A stretch of DNA of 64,000 nt from Opitutaceae bacterium (GTDB lineage Bacteria; Verrucomicrobiota; Verrucomicrobiia; Opitutales; Opitutaceae). The notes under the pieces are model-generated. The model had not been told where the DNA came from. It did not search any database and was given only the letters and a program-made list of their open reading frames with translations. Below are positions 1 to 8,779 of this stretch, one piece after another. Each line of letters begins with the position of its first letter. Position 1 is the stretch's first letter. A program made the position numbers and the translations under genes. The stretch spans positions 62,001 through 126,000 of the forward strand of contig JANQRT010000010.1 of NCBI GenBank assembly GCA_028284385.1. The letters are read 5' to 3'.

Positions 1-188
1 GTATTATGACCGGGTCCATTGATACCCACAATCGCGCCATCGCGAATCTCGTAAGTGGCATCTCCACCCCATTTGGTCCAGCCCTCGAAACTCTTGCCGT
101 CGAACAACTTAACCCAATCGCCGGCAGCATTGGCTAGTGAAATTACTCCAAATAATGAATACAATCCAATCAAAAGATAGATTTTCAT
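1..188 (-). CDS. DUF1080 (3-keto-disaccharide hydrolase-type) exported protein, 5' part only
   Basis: The reading frame starts at the ATG ending at 188 and runs off the left edge, so only about 62 residues are visible. A signal peptide (MKIYLLIGLYSLFGVISLANA) is followed by the motif LFDGKSFEGW, then a Trp/Gly-rich strand. This is the opening of the DUF1080 (PF06439) concanavalin-like fold, also seen at 13231-14616. Family members are periplasmic or secreted and some hydrolyse 3-keto-glycosides. The substrate here is unknown. Its ATG overlaps the stop codon of the upstream sulfatase (ATGA), so it is the last visible gene of a sulfatase-sulfatase-DUF1080 operon. Confidence 0.8.
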   Translation of the reverse strand, partial: MKIYLLIGLYSLFGVISLANAAGDWVKLFDGKSFEGWTKWGGDATYEIRDGAIVGINGPGHN

Positions 189-1654
189 AGCGTTTTGCTT
201 TTCTTGGTTTTCTTCCTGGATTGTCCCTTATCCTGCAAAGCCGTCTGAACAGCCTTCTCATGGATAGAGGAATCGAATTCAGGGTTCGGATTCACAGGAA
301 TGTGAGCTTTGGTTTCACGGAGCCAGTCATTTAGAATGCCGCGCATCTCATTGAGCTTCCTAGGCTTGGCTTTGGCGAGGTTGCGAGATTCGCCAATATC
401 GCGTTTCAAATTATAAAGCTCGTAGTGGTCGTCCTCGTAATAGTGATGCAGCTTCCAGTCGCCTTTGCGTACAATGCTACAAGGACGAGAACGAAATAGA
501 GGGTCTCGCTGCTCGCCGAAAACCCTTGGATAGGATTGCAGGTAAGCGGGGAAATGCCAGAAGATCGCTCGCTCCGGATCGGGACGGGAGCCTTTCAGAA
601 TAGGGACAAGGCTAATGCCATCGGCAATTTGCCCTTCCGGCATCCTTAAGCCAAGCATGTCAGCAATAGTGGGAAACAGATCCACGCCACTGACGATGGC
701 ATCGCTCTCGCCGCCAGAAGTTGCCACGCTCGGCCATTTCACGAATAGCGGGACGCGAATGCCTCCCTCGTAGTAAGTCCCTTTGTATCCAAATAATGGA
801 GCTATATCCGTGGCAGGTCCGTAGCCGCCATTATCCGAAAAGAAAAGGACGATAGTGTTGTCGCTCAACCCAAGGCGATTCAAGGTTTCGACGATCTGGC
901 CGACGCCATCGTCGACCGACTGAACCATGGTGGCCATCTTCACATTGTCATGCAGCTCGCCAGGGGTCTTGCTCTCGTACTTGCCGACCAGTTCTTTCTT
1001 GGCCTGGATAGGCGTGTGAACCGCGAAATGAGTAAGATACAATAGCCAGGGTCTATCCTTGTTGTTCTGAATGAATTCGACAGCTTCGTCGCTAAGGCGA
1101 TCAGTCAAGTATTCATTTTCTGGAGCATTCTCCAGACCAGGAGCGTTTGGGTGTGGCGGATAGTAGCCCTTAGGCGGACTACCGCTATGCGTTCCGCCTA
1201 TGTTGACATCGAATCCATAGGGAATCGGATCTCCGCTTAGATGCCACTTGCCGATGGATGCCGTCGCATAACCGGCCTCCTGAGCGCATTGGGCCCAAGT
1301 TTTGATATTCGTATCGAGCGTATCCACGCCAGGGATATGCTCCAGGCGGCGATGTTCCTTAGCCCCCCGCGGATCAGTCCCGACATTGTAGATTTCATGC
1401 CTAGGCGTGTATTGGCCGGACATCAAACAAGCTCTCGCTGGAGCGCAATTCGCGGACGCGGAATAGGCATTTGAAAAAGTCATGCCCTCGGACGCCAGCC
1501 GATCGATGTTAGGCGTTTCGTAGAAATCCGATCCCATGTATCCCGCATCCTTCCAGCCGAAGTCATCGAGGTAGATGAAAAGGAGATTCGGTTTCGCTTC
1601 AATCGCAGGAAGCGTCGCCAGGAAAAGAATAAAAACGATTAGGTTGCGCCTCAT
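185..1654 (-). CDS. Exported sulfatase (arylsulfatase A-like)
   Basis: A type I sulfatase of 489 residues that removes sulfate esters from carbohydrates, probably in the periplasm. The frame is open further upstream, but the ATG at 1654 is preferred because it gives a signal peptide (MRRNLIVFILFLATLPAIEA) and an ATGA overlap with the preceding sulfatase. The metal-binding start is PNLLFIYLDD. The formylglycine site is C70 in CAPARACLMSG, which keeps the CxPxR maturation core but has Ala for the usual Ser and SG for the usual TG. The tail is basic (KSRKKTKKSKTL). Activity needs a formylglycine-generating enzyme, which is not in this window. The glycan substrate cannot be read from sequence. 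Confidence 0.93.
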   Translation of the reverse strand: MRRNLIVFILFLATLPAIEAKPNLLFIYLDDFGWKDAGYMGSDFYETPNIDRLASEGMTFSNAYSASANCAPARACLMSGQYTPRHEIYNVGTDPRGAKEHRRLEHIPGVDTLDTNIKTWAQCAQEAGYATASIGKWHLSGDPIPYGFDVNIGGTHSGSPPKGYYPPHPNAPGLENAPENEYLTDRLSDEAVEFIQNNKDRPWLLYLTHFAVHTPIQAKKELVGKYESKTPGELHDNVKMATMVQSVDDGVGQIVETLNRLGLSDNTIVLFFSDNGGYGPATDIAPLFGYKGTYYEGGIRVPLFVKWPSVATSGGESDAIVSGVDLFPTIADMLGLRMPEGQIADGISLVPILKGSRPDPERAIFWHFPAYLQSYPRVFGEQRDPLFRSRPCSIVRKGDWKLHHYYEDDHYELYNLKRDIGESRNLAKAKPRKLNEMRGILNDWLRETKAHIPVNPNPEFDSSIHEKAVQTALQDKGQSRKKTKKSKTL

Positions 1655-3087
1655 TTCCTTTTTCGTCTGTCGTACTCGGGCTTGAATTCGATTCCCGTAG
1701 CTTCGCAAGCGGCTCGAACGTCGAAACCTCTGCTTTCGATATTCCAAAGCGGGCTGCGGACATGGGCTTCTTTAACGAGAGCCTTCAACTGCTCTACGAT
1801 TTCCGGATGGCTATCCGCCACATCAGTAGCCTCGCCTTCATCCGTCTCGAGATCGTATAGCTCGAATGTATCGTCGACATAGAGATCTGGATACACACTC
1901 TTCCACTTGCCCATGCGAACCGCTCGATTGTGCTTCCCGCCTTCGTAAAGCTCCCAGTAGAGGTACTTGTGGCGCTTTTGCTCGCCCATGTTTCCCCGCA
2001 GGGCCGGCAGCATCGATATACCGTCGTACTCGGCCTTAGGCTCTTCCCCGCTCAAAGCGGCGAAGGTAGGCATCATGTCCCAAAAAGCGGATACGTGATC
2101 GTTGACCGAGCCCGCAGGGACGATGCCCGGCCAGTAGGCGACCAAAGGGGTACGGATGCCTCCTTCGTAGAGGGCTCGCTTGATGCCGCGCAGCTTGCCG
2201 GAAGCCTTGAAGAACTCCCCGGTGCCGCTTTGTCCATGAGCTCCATTATCGCTGCTGAACATGACCAGCGTGTTGTCATCGATCCCAAGCTCCTCCAGCC
2301 TGCGGACAATCCGCCCGACATCACGATCCATGCGAGTGATCATGGCCGCTTGGATCTTATGATTCTCCTTCCACGGCTTATCGGCGTATTCGCCCAGCTC
2401 TGGCACTTGGAACTTGGTATGCGGAATGCAGTACGGCAGGTACAAAAAGAAGGGGCCGTCCTTGTTGGCTTCAATGTATTCAAGAGCCTCGGACGTCAGC
2501 AAATCGTGACTGTAGGTCTTTCCATCCAATAGGACTTCCTGATCATTGCGATAAAGGCGGTCCGTGTAGTACTCGTGGGCGTGGCGCTGATCGTAGTATC
2601 CAAAAAACAGATCAAAGCCCTGCTTGTTCGCCGCTCCGGAATTGTAATGTTGGCCAAGTCCCCATTTGCCAATGCATGCTGTGCTATATCCAGCCCGCTT
2701 GAATAGCTTGCCAATGGTTTCCGTATCGGCAGGTATCGGGGTCTGACCGCCGGGGTAGCCCGGACTGTTCGCTCGAATAAAGGTGTGGCCGGTATGCAAT
2801 CCCGTCATTAGCGAACAACGTGTAGGAGCGCAAACGGAAGTACCCGCGTAGTGCTGGGTAAACCGCATGCCCTTGGCGGCGAGATTATCGATTTCCGGCG
2901 TATTGATCTTTTCCTGACCGTAGCAGCCCAAGTCGCCGTAGCCAAGGTCGTCTGCTAGGATGTAGATGATGTTAGGCTTGGCCGGAATCTTGACTTCCTC
3001 GCTCGAGCGCGAACAGCCGGCAGCGAAAATAAGAGAGCAAAGAAGAACGAGGGAGGAGATGATGAAGGAATCAGGAAATCGTTTCAT
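1651..3087 (-). CDS. Sulfatase lipoprotein
   Basis: A 478-residue type I sulfatase. The N-terminus ends in a lipobox (FAAGC, C25), so it is probably a membrane-anchored lipoprotein. D46/D47 in IIYILADDLGYGD start the metal site. C86 in CAPTRCSLMTG is the residue expected to become formylglycine. The rest has family landmarks such as GKWGLG and FFLYLPY. It is the first gene of a coupled operon: its TGA overlaps the ATG of the next sulfatase. The upstream gap (3088-3267) is AT-rich and holds a short inverted repeat (TTCAA/TTGAA) near 3225-3240. Anchoring one sulfatase while others are soluble would fit stepwise desulfation at the cell surface; that is inference. Confidence 0.94.
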   Translation of the reverse strand: MKRFPDSFIISSLVLLCSLIFAAGCSRSSEEVKIPAKPNIIYILADDLGYGDLGCYGQEKINTPEIDNLAAKGMRFTQHYAGTSVCAPTRCSLMTGLHTGHTFIRANSPGYPGGQTPIPADTETIGKLFKRAGYSTACIGKWGLGQHYNSGAANKQGFDLFFGYYDQRHAHEYYTDRLYRNDQEVLLDGKTYSHDLLTSEALEYIEANKDGPFFLYLPYCIPHTKFQVPELGEYADKPWKENHKIQAAMITRMDRDVGRIVRRLEELGIDDNTLVMFSSDNGAHGQSGTGEFFKASGKLRGIKRALYEGGIRTPLVAYWPGIVPAGSVNDHVSAFWDMMPTFAALSGEEPKAEYDGISMLPALRGNMGEQKRHKYLYWELYEGGKHNRAVRMGKWKSVYPDLYVDDTFELYDLETDEGEATDVADSHPEIVEQLKALVKEAHVRSPLWNIESRGFDVRAACEATGIEFKPEYDRRKRK

Positions 3088-3267
3088 AATCGAAAAGGGT
3101 CAGCTAGAAGTAGGCTAAGAAAAAACGCGTGGGAAATGACAGTCAGGGATCGAGGTCGAGCCCGGTTCAGCGAGGCTTAGCTCAAAGTCGTCATAGCATG
3201 AAATCCCATAAATAGTTAAACAGTTCAATAAAAAATTGAATTCATAGATTTTGGACCGGCTTCCCGT

Positions 3268-4779
3268 TCAAGTATCGTTGGAGCCGCCATAAACAATCAT
3301 CTTCAGTAAGGCTTCCATTTCGTCTACCTTTTCAGGAAAGTGGTCGGCTAGATTGGTTTGCTCGCCAGGATCCTCGCTTAAATCGTAGAGCTGATCAACG
3401 GAGTCGTTTCCCAACTCGATGTTGGTGTTCCTATTTAACTTAGACCCTTTCGACTTCGGGATGTACTTCCAATTGCCTTGCCGCAAAGCCAGGCCTCGCC
3501 CTTGCTTGACCAGCGTGGAGCGACCATACTTCGACTGCCCCAAAAAGGCAGCCAAGGTATCGACACTGTCGGGGAAGGCATTCTCATCAACGCTTTGCTG
3601 GAGAAGAGCAGCGAGAGAGGCCGCCAGATCGATTTGCGAGACCAGCGCATCGGACACGCCCGGCTCCACGCGAGCCGGCCAGGACAAGATTGTCGGCACC
3701 CGCGTACCAGCCTCGAACTTGCTGTATTTGCCACCTCGATACACGCCAGCTGGCTTATGGTTCCCAAGCTTCTCCACCGCATCATCGAAATAGCCATCAT
3801 TCAGCACCGGTCCATTATCCGAAGAGAAAAAGACCAGCGTATTTTCTTTGAGACCATGAGCTTCTAACGACTTCATGATTTCGCCCACGCACCAATCGAA
3901 CTGGATGATGCAATCGCCTCGAGGCCCCATCCCGCTGAGCCCTTCGAAACGAGGGTGCGGCACTCGCGGAACATGGATGTCGTGCATCGAAAAGAAGAGG
4001 AAAAAAGGATCCTTTCCTCGCTCTTCGATGAATCGCTTGGCTTTATCGACGAATACGTCAGCAATATCCTGATCTTTCCAGAGCGCCTCTTTCCCGCCGA
4101 TCATATGGCCGATGCGACTGATCCCATCAATGATGGTCGCATTGTGCCCATGATGCCACTTCACGCGCAGCAGCTCAGGATGCGACTTTCCAGTCGGCTG
4201 GCCAGGAAAAGGTTCTCTAAAGCTTACCTGAATCGGATCGGCAGGATCGAGATTCACCACTTTGCGATTTTCGAAATAGACGCACGGCACTCGGTCGCCT
4301 GTGGCTGGCATAAGGAAGCAGTAATCGAATCCAATCTCCAGCGGTCCGGGGCGAATCTCCTCGTTCCAATCGTTAGAGCCCTCGCCCAAGCCCAGATGCC
4401 ATTTGCCGACCACTCCGGTCTTGTATCCAGCTTGTTGAAACAAATCGGCCAGGGTCATCGAATTGGGATCGATGATCAGTCCGGCATCTCCGCTGAGCAC
4501 GCCCGTCCCCTGCTGTCGAAAAGCGTATCTACCTGTCAGCATGGAAAAGCGCGAGGGCGTGCAAGTAGCCGAACTGCAATGCCCATCCGTAAATCGAATG
4601 CCATCTGCAGCCAATTGGTCGATATGCGGAGTGCTGATGGTCGTTGATCCATTGCACGAGACATCTCCATAGCCCAAATCGTCGGCATAGATAATGACCA
4701 CATTGGGGCGATCTTGAATCTCCGCAAAAACAGAGGATGCTGCGAAAAAAGCCAGCAAGTGGAGTAATTTATCTTTCAT
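3268..4779 (-). CDS. Exported sulfatase
   Basis: A type I sulfatase of 503 residues from the ATG at 4779. An in-frame Met seven codons upstream is less likely, because MKDKLLHLLAFFAASSVFA is a clean signal peptide. The metal motif is YADDLGYGD. The active site C73 lies in CTPSRFSMLTG, fully canonical. GKWHLGLGE and the late SSDNGP segment are typical of arylsulfatase A/GalNAc-sulfatase-like enzymes. It is co-directional with the sulfatases on both sides but separated from them by 180 bp and 93 bp gaps, so it may have its own promoter. Substrate is unknown. Confidence 0.94.
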   Translation of the reverse strand: MKDKLLHLLAFFAASSVFAEIQDRPNVVIIYADDLGYGDVSCNGSTTISTPHIDQLAADGIRFTDGHCSSATCTPSRFSMLTGRYAFRQQGTGVLSGDAGLIIDPNSMTLADLFQQAGYKTGVVGKWHLGLGEGSNDWNEEIRPGPLEIGFDYCFLMPATGDRVPCVYFENRKVVNLDPADPIQVSFREPFPGQPTGKSHPELLRVKWHHGHNATIIDGISRIGHMIGGKEALWKDQDIADVFVDKAKRFIEERGKDPFFLFFSMHDIHVPRVPHPRFEGLSGMGPRGDCIIQFDWCVGEIMKSLEAHGLKENTLVFFSSDNGPVLNDGYFDDAVEKLGNHKPAGVYRGGKYSKFEAGTRVPTILSWPARVEPGVSDALVSQIDLAASLAALLQQSVDENAFPDSVDTLAAFLGQSKYGRSTLVKQGRGLALRQGNWKYIPKSKGSKLNRNTNIELGNDSVDQLYDLSEDPGEQTNLADHFPEKVDEMEALLKMIVYGGSNDT

Positions 4780-4808
4780 GTAAGCTTGTTTTAGAACCAC
4801 TAATAAAT

Positions 4809-4870
4809 GCGAATGAACGCCAATAAGAAATCGTAGGTTGCCACATTTGCATTAATTGGCATTCATTCGC
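4809..4870. repeat. Imperfect inverted repeat between two sulfatase genes
   Basis: The arms GCGAATGAACGCCAAT (4809-4824) and ATTGGCATTCATTCGC (4855-4870) pair at 15 of 16 positions around a 30-bp centre. The outer edges read AACCAC (about 4795) and GCGGTTA. Two other intergenic inverted repeats in this window (27621-27755 and 50481-50544) share the AACCAC edge and also lie between co-directional genes. Non-autonomous mobile repeat or mRNA-processing hairpin are both possible. Confidence 0.6.
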
Positions 4871-4872
4871 GG

Positions 4873-6747
4873 TTAGAGTTTTTTTTCTAATAAATAGTCA
4901 AGGCGGCGATTCACATTGGAACGACTTGCTTCCAGCCATTCGGAAGGAAAGATGTCTCTACTTAACGAAACATCGTATCCAGGTTTTGAATCCCTTAGCA
5001 AAGCAACGGTATTCAGAATCAAATGGGCTTCTATATCGGACTGGGCGTCCCTGAGAGCGTCGACAAGATAGTTTGCAGGATTCTCGATACCTGCTAGACC
5101 CAGGAACTCAGCAGCTCGAGCTCTGACCAGCGGTTCCGGATCGGCCGCTGCCAGGTCTCTAGCCACGGACTTGAAAGCACGGGCTTGGTTTCCGTATGAG
5201 CTACAGACGATGAGGCCCCAATAACGCTGCCAGGGATCATTCGATTTAAGCGCCTTCCTCAAAGCGGGTTTAGCTTTCCTAAAACCAGTCAGACTCAGAT
5301 CGGCGATATCTACTAGCTGGGCGATATCTTCCTTGCGGTCCTGGCCAAACTGGACGGGGTTTTCGATCCCTTGCTCTATGAGAACGCTTTCGGGATAGAA
5401 GCTTAAGTCGGGCAAAGATTTAACGCGATCGACCAGCCTTTGTCTCAAGTCTTCCAATACGGAAGCGTAATCGGGATCATCAGCCAGATTATTGGTCTCG
5501 TGCGGATCGTTTTCGACATCATACAGGCATTCAGGCGGTCGGCTTTGAAAGAACTGGCTTTGGATGGGGTCGAGCTTACCGGCATGATACAGCTCTTTCC
5601 ATTCCTGATAGGCCAGCATGCGATAGCGATACTCGTTGTGCAACCCGTCGAAGTTGAACGGCTGGTAATTGCGCATGTACTTGAATCGCCCTTTTCGCAG
5701 CGTGCGCACGAAATCGTATTTCTCATCGAATCGGTCGGCGTATCCAAAAGTCTCATCGCGGGCATCGAGATCCTTCCGACTAACGCCAGATCCCAGGAAC
5801 GGTTTGCCGTCCATCTGCTCAGGAACCTGGGCTCCAGCCAAGTTCAAAACCGTCGGGGCCAAGTCGATGAAGCTTACAAAAGGCGTAACTTTCCCATACG
5901 ACTCGAAAGAGGCAAGATGTCTCCATTTATTGGGCACATAAACGATAAGAGGGACGTTTAATCCGCTTTCATAGGCGTAGCCCTTGCCTCTCGGCAAAAC
6001 GCCTCCGTGATCGCCATAGTAAAAGATGATGGTGTCCTCCATCAGACCATCGGCTTCTAGTTGGTCGAGAAAGGCGCCGGTCTGCTCATCCAGTTTGAGA
6101 TGCTGGTCAAGGTAGCGAGCATAGGTGTAGCGGAAGGTAGGCGTATTAGGATGGTAGGGGAAAGGGGTGATGGTCTCGGGATTCGTTCTATTTTCGACGG
6201 TCGCCATTTCCTCTGCCGAGAAATGCAGCCAGCCCTCATGCGTGATAGTGTTGTTCTGCACGTGGAAAAAAGGCTGGTCTTGCTCGCGATTTCGATAGGA
6301 AGCAGTCTTCGAGGACTCGTCCCACATGCCTTTATCTTTCAAGTTGTAATCCGTTTTAACGTTGTTGGTCGTGTAGTAGCCCGCTTGCCGCAAGTAGTAG
6401 GGAAACATGCGGAGACCGTCGGGCATGGGAGCCAATTGAGCGCGGCGGTGGTACTGGGCCCCAATGCGCGGCGCGTAGCAACCCGTAATGATAGTGCTCC
6501 TCGCGACCGAACAAACCGGAGCGTTGGAGAACGCGTTTTCGAATACGAATCCCTGCTGGGCAAGCCGCTCGATATGAGGCATCGGCGCTCCACTCTCGCT
6601 GTAGAGACGCAGCCAATGCTTGGAATTGTCCTCGGACGTTAGCCAGACGATGTTTGGACGCTCCTCGGCAACAGCGATCGAGCTCATTCCAGCCAAAAGC
6701 GTGAGCGCGTTTAAGAGCAATCTCGTTATTCTAGTTGAGGTAATCAT
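4873..6747 (-). CDS. Atypical sulfatase with C-terminal HEAT-like repeats
   Basis: A long sulfatase (624 residues from the ATG at 6747; the frame opens 21 codons earlier, but the signal peptide starts at MITSTRITRLLLNALTLLAG). The N-terminal metal motif is the variant PNIVWLTSEDNS, as in heparan N-sulfatase-like enzymes. The predicted formylglycine residue C79 sits in CSVARSTIITG, where the usual Pro of CxPxR is Val. After about residue 500 the sulfatase fold gives way to helical, HEAT-like repeats that resemble those of PBS-lyase-type proteins. The divergent gene at 7050 is also a sulfatase. The Pro-to-Val change raises the question of how, or whether, it is matured. Confidence 0.9.
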   Translation of the reverse strand: MITSTRITRLLLNALTLLAGMSSIAVAEERPNIVWLTSEDNSKHWLRLYSESGAPMPHIERLAQQGFVFENAFSNAPVCSVARSTIITGCYAPRIGAQYHRRAQLAPMPDGLRMFPYYLRQAGYYTTNNVKTDYNLKDKGMWDESSKTASYRNREQDQPFFHVQNNTITHEGWLHFSAEEMATVENRTNPETITPFPYHPNTPTFRYTYARYLDQHLKLDEQTGAFLDQLEADGLMEDTIIFYYGDHGGVLPRGKGYAYESGLNVPLIVYVPNKWRHLASFESYGKVTPFVSFIDLAPTVLNLAGAQVPEQMDGKPFLGSGVSRKDLDARDETFGYADRFDEKYDFVRTLRKGRFKYMRNYQPFNFDGLHNEYRYRMLAYQEWKELYHAGKLDPIQSQFFQSRPPECLYDVENDPHETNNLADDPDYASVLEDLRQRLVDRVKSLPDLSFYPESVLIEQGIENPVQFGQDRKEDIAQLVDIADLSLTGFRKAKPALRKALKSNDPWQRYWGLIVCSSYGNQARAFKSVARDLAAADPEPLVRARAAEFLGLAGIENPANYLVDALRDAQSDIEAHLILNTVALLRDSKPGYDVSLSRDIFPSEWLEASRSNVNRRLDYLLEKKL

Positions 6748-7049
6748 CGATCGGTAACGTAAGGCATACCAAGCACAATAATGTCGAGGGCGAAAGGTAA
6801 GTTCCATCACAGTAGCAAGTATTGCTCAGGACTTATAGTGTTTTTGAATCAATGAGTGGTAAACAGGTTGCAAGTCGGCGGAAAAATGGCGGTGGGATCA
6901 TCAGACTAAATGCAAAATTTTGTTGTCGGTAAGAAACTCTAGTCACCAGCCCAGCATCCTGAATCAGATTGGAAAATCTATTCTCAAATAGGATTCCTCT
7001 CCTCTTGACTCATTAATGAGTGGTCATGACTTTGTGATTACTAGAAGCC
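6748..7049. promoter_or_regulatory. Divergent sulfatase promoter region with repeated box
   Basis: This 302-bp gap separates two oppositely oriented sulfatases and must hold both promoters. The 10-mer AATGAGTGGT occurs twice in the same orientation (6851-6860 and 7016-7025). The second copy is the right half of a perfect 14-bp palindrome, ACTCATTAATGAGT (7008-7021), 28 bp before the ATG at 7050. A common regulator binding both sites is an inference. Confidence 0.45.
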
Positions 7050-8633
7050 ATGACCAAACCCAAACACCCCATTTTTCGAACGCTCACAATAGCTCTAATC
7101 GTAGCGTTCCTTTGTCCTTTAGTTAGCGCCAAGGCTGACAAGCGTCCCAACATTCTCTTCGCCATTGCGGATGATGCGAGCTGGAAGCACTTCGGCGCTT
7201 ACGGATGCAAATGGGTTAAGACGCCGGCTTTCGATCGTATAGCCGATCAAGGTCTACTCTTCTTAAACGCCTACACTCCTAACGCCAAATGCGCCCCTTC
7301 AAGAGCCTCCATTCTAACGGGTCGAAATTCGTGGCAGCTTGAAGAGGCGGCTAATCATTTTCCTTTTTTCCCAGCCAAATTTGTAACCTACGCTGAGGCG
7401 CTGGACGAACACGGCTACCATGTGGGAGGAAGGGGTAAAACCTGGAGCCCTGGCAATCCTGGGATGAAAGACGGAAAACGTCGCGAACTGGTCGTCAAGA
7501 AATACGGAGCCGCCACCACAGAGCCACCAGCCCAATACATTTCCAAAAACAATTACGCGGAAAACTTCCGGATATTCTTGCGAGACCGCGACGAAGGCCA
7601 GCCCTTCTGCTTCTGGTATGGCTCGACGGAGCCTCACCGAAAATACGAGTGGCGAGCGGGCATCGAAAAGGGCGGCAAGGCGTTGACCGATCTGGATAAG
7701 GTACCGGAATTTTGGCCAGACAACGAAACCGTACGGACGGACATGTTGGATTACGGCTTTGAGATCGAATACTTCGACGATCACCTGCAACGCATGCTCG
7801 ATATCCTGGAGGAGATGGGCGAACTGGATAACACGCTGATCGTCGTTACCTCAGACAACGGGATGCCTTTCCCGCGCGTCAAAGGCCAGAAGTATGAATA
7901 TTCCAATCACATGCCGTTTGCCGTGATGTGGCCTCGAGGCATCAAAAAGCCGGGGCGGATAATTGAAGACTACGTCAGTTTCATCGATATCGCCCCTACT
8001 TTTCTAGATGTGGCTAAGATTCCCGAGAAGAAATCAGGCATGCAAGCCATCGAAGGGACAAGCCTGACCAAAATTTTCGCATCCAGGAAATCAGGACAGG
8101 TGGATAAAAAACGCGACTCGGTTCTCATCGGGAAAGAGCGCCACGATATTGGCCGACCCAATGATTGGGGCTATCCTGTTCGAGGCATCGTCAAAGACGG
8201 CATGCTTTATCTGCACAACTTCGAGAACAATCGCTGGCCAGCTGGACACCCACATACTGGATACATGAATATCGATTCTAGTCCGACGAAAACGGTTACC
8301 CTAGACGCTCGCTACAAAACCGATCAATTCATGTATTGGCAGTTCAGTATGGGCAAGCGCCCAGAAGAAGAACTCTACAACGTACGTGAGGACGAAGCGT
8401 GTATCCATAATTTGGCAGAAAGCCCAGGCTATGCGGAGCTAAAGGAAAGCCTGAAAACGGAGCTCTTCGCCCAGCTGGAGAAGCAGGAAGACCCCCGCAT
8501 GCTTGGCAATGGAAATGTCTTCGACGAGTATCCTTTTTCCAGAGTCGAAATGCAGAACTTCTACGAACGCTACATGGCTGGAAACCGGGAAAATCTGGGT
8601 TGGCACAACCCGGAAGACGTACAAGAAGAGTAA
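7050..8633 (+). CDS. Exported sulfatase
   Basis: A 527-residue type I sulfatase. A signal peptide (cleavage near residue 27, after PLVSA) precedes [10 protein letters not shown], with D41/D42 of the metal site. C81 in [11 protein letters not shown] is the canonical formylglycine position. Downstream segments such as [18 protein letters not shown] resemble iduronate-/heparan-type bacterial sulfatases, but the substrate cannot be assigned. It is the only plus-strand sulfatase here and is expressed from the shared divergent region upstream. It ends just before a cluster of stem-loops that probably stops convergent transcription from the oxidoreductase gene at 8780. Confidence 0.94.
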   Translation: MTKPKHPIFRTLTIALIVAFLCPLVSAKADKRPNILFAIADDASWKHFGAYGCKWVKTPAFDRIADQGLLFLNAYTPNAKCAPSRASILTGRNSWQLEEAANHFPFFPAKFVTYAEALDEHGYHVGGRGKTWSPGNPGMKDGKRRELVVKKYGAATTEPPAQYISKNNYAENFRIFLRDRDEGQPFCFWYGSTEPHRKYEWRAGIEKGGKALTDLDKVPEFWPDNETVRTDMLDYGFEIEYFDDHLQRMLDILEEMGELDNTLIVVTSDNGMPFPRVKGQKYEYSNHMPFAVMWPRGIKKPGRIIEDYVSFIDIAPTFLDVAKIPEKKSGMQAIEGTSLTKIFASRKSGQVDKKRDSVLIGKERHDIGRPNDWGYPVRGIVKDGMLYLHNFENNRWPAGHPHTGYMNIDSSPTKTVTLDARYKTDQFMYWQFSMGKRPEEELYNVREDEACIHNLAESPGYAELKESLKTELFAQLEKQEDPRMLGNGNVFDEYPFSRVEMQNFYERYMAGNRENLGWHNPEDVQEE

Positions 8634-8646
8634 GAGAACTGTTAGC

Positions 8647-8700
8647 GGCTAGCTTCCAGCTAGCCATCCCTTATCTTTCTGGCCAGCGAAGACGCTGGCC
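8647..8700. repeat. Paired perfect hairpins, REPIN-like element
   Basis: Two perfect stem-loops lie 15 bp apart: GGCTAGC/GCTAGCC (8647-8665) and GGCCAGCG/CGCTGGCC with loop AAGA (8681-8700). The doublet sits between convergent genes, a typical place for REP/REPIN-type elements. There is no T-run, so a simple intrinsic terminator is less likely. No second copy was found in the window. Confidence 0.55.
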
Positions 8701-8743
8701 GCTGCCAACCTTGAACTTCAGCACCTCCTCCTGTCACGCCCTA

Positions 8744-8760
8744 GTCCTGTAGTACAGGAC
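8744..8760. terminator. Candidate stem-loop at convergent gene ends
   Basis: A perfect 7-bp inverted repeat, GTCCTGT, loop AGT, ACAGGAC, lies 20 bp beyond the stop of the minus-strand oxidoreductase and 110 bp beyond the plus-strand sulfatase. It lacks a T-tract, so termination strength is uncertain. Confidence 0.35.
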
Positions 8761-8779
8761 GCAGGAGGAAGACATGCTG

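Noticed and set aside
6061..6642. 193-codon plus-strand ORF antisense to a sulfatase
   Set aside because: Overlaps the conserved sulfatase active-site region on the other strand, so it is a shadow.
6857..6872. Possible sigma-54 promoter TGGTAAACAGGTTGCA
   Set aside because: The -24 half diverges from consensus at several bases; kept only as a note under the divergent promoter.
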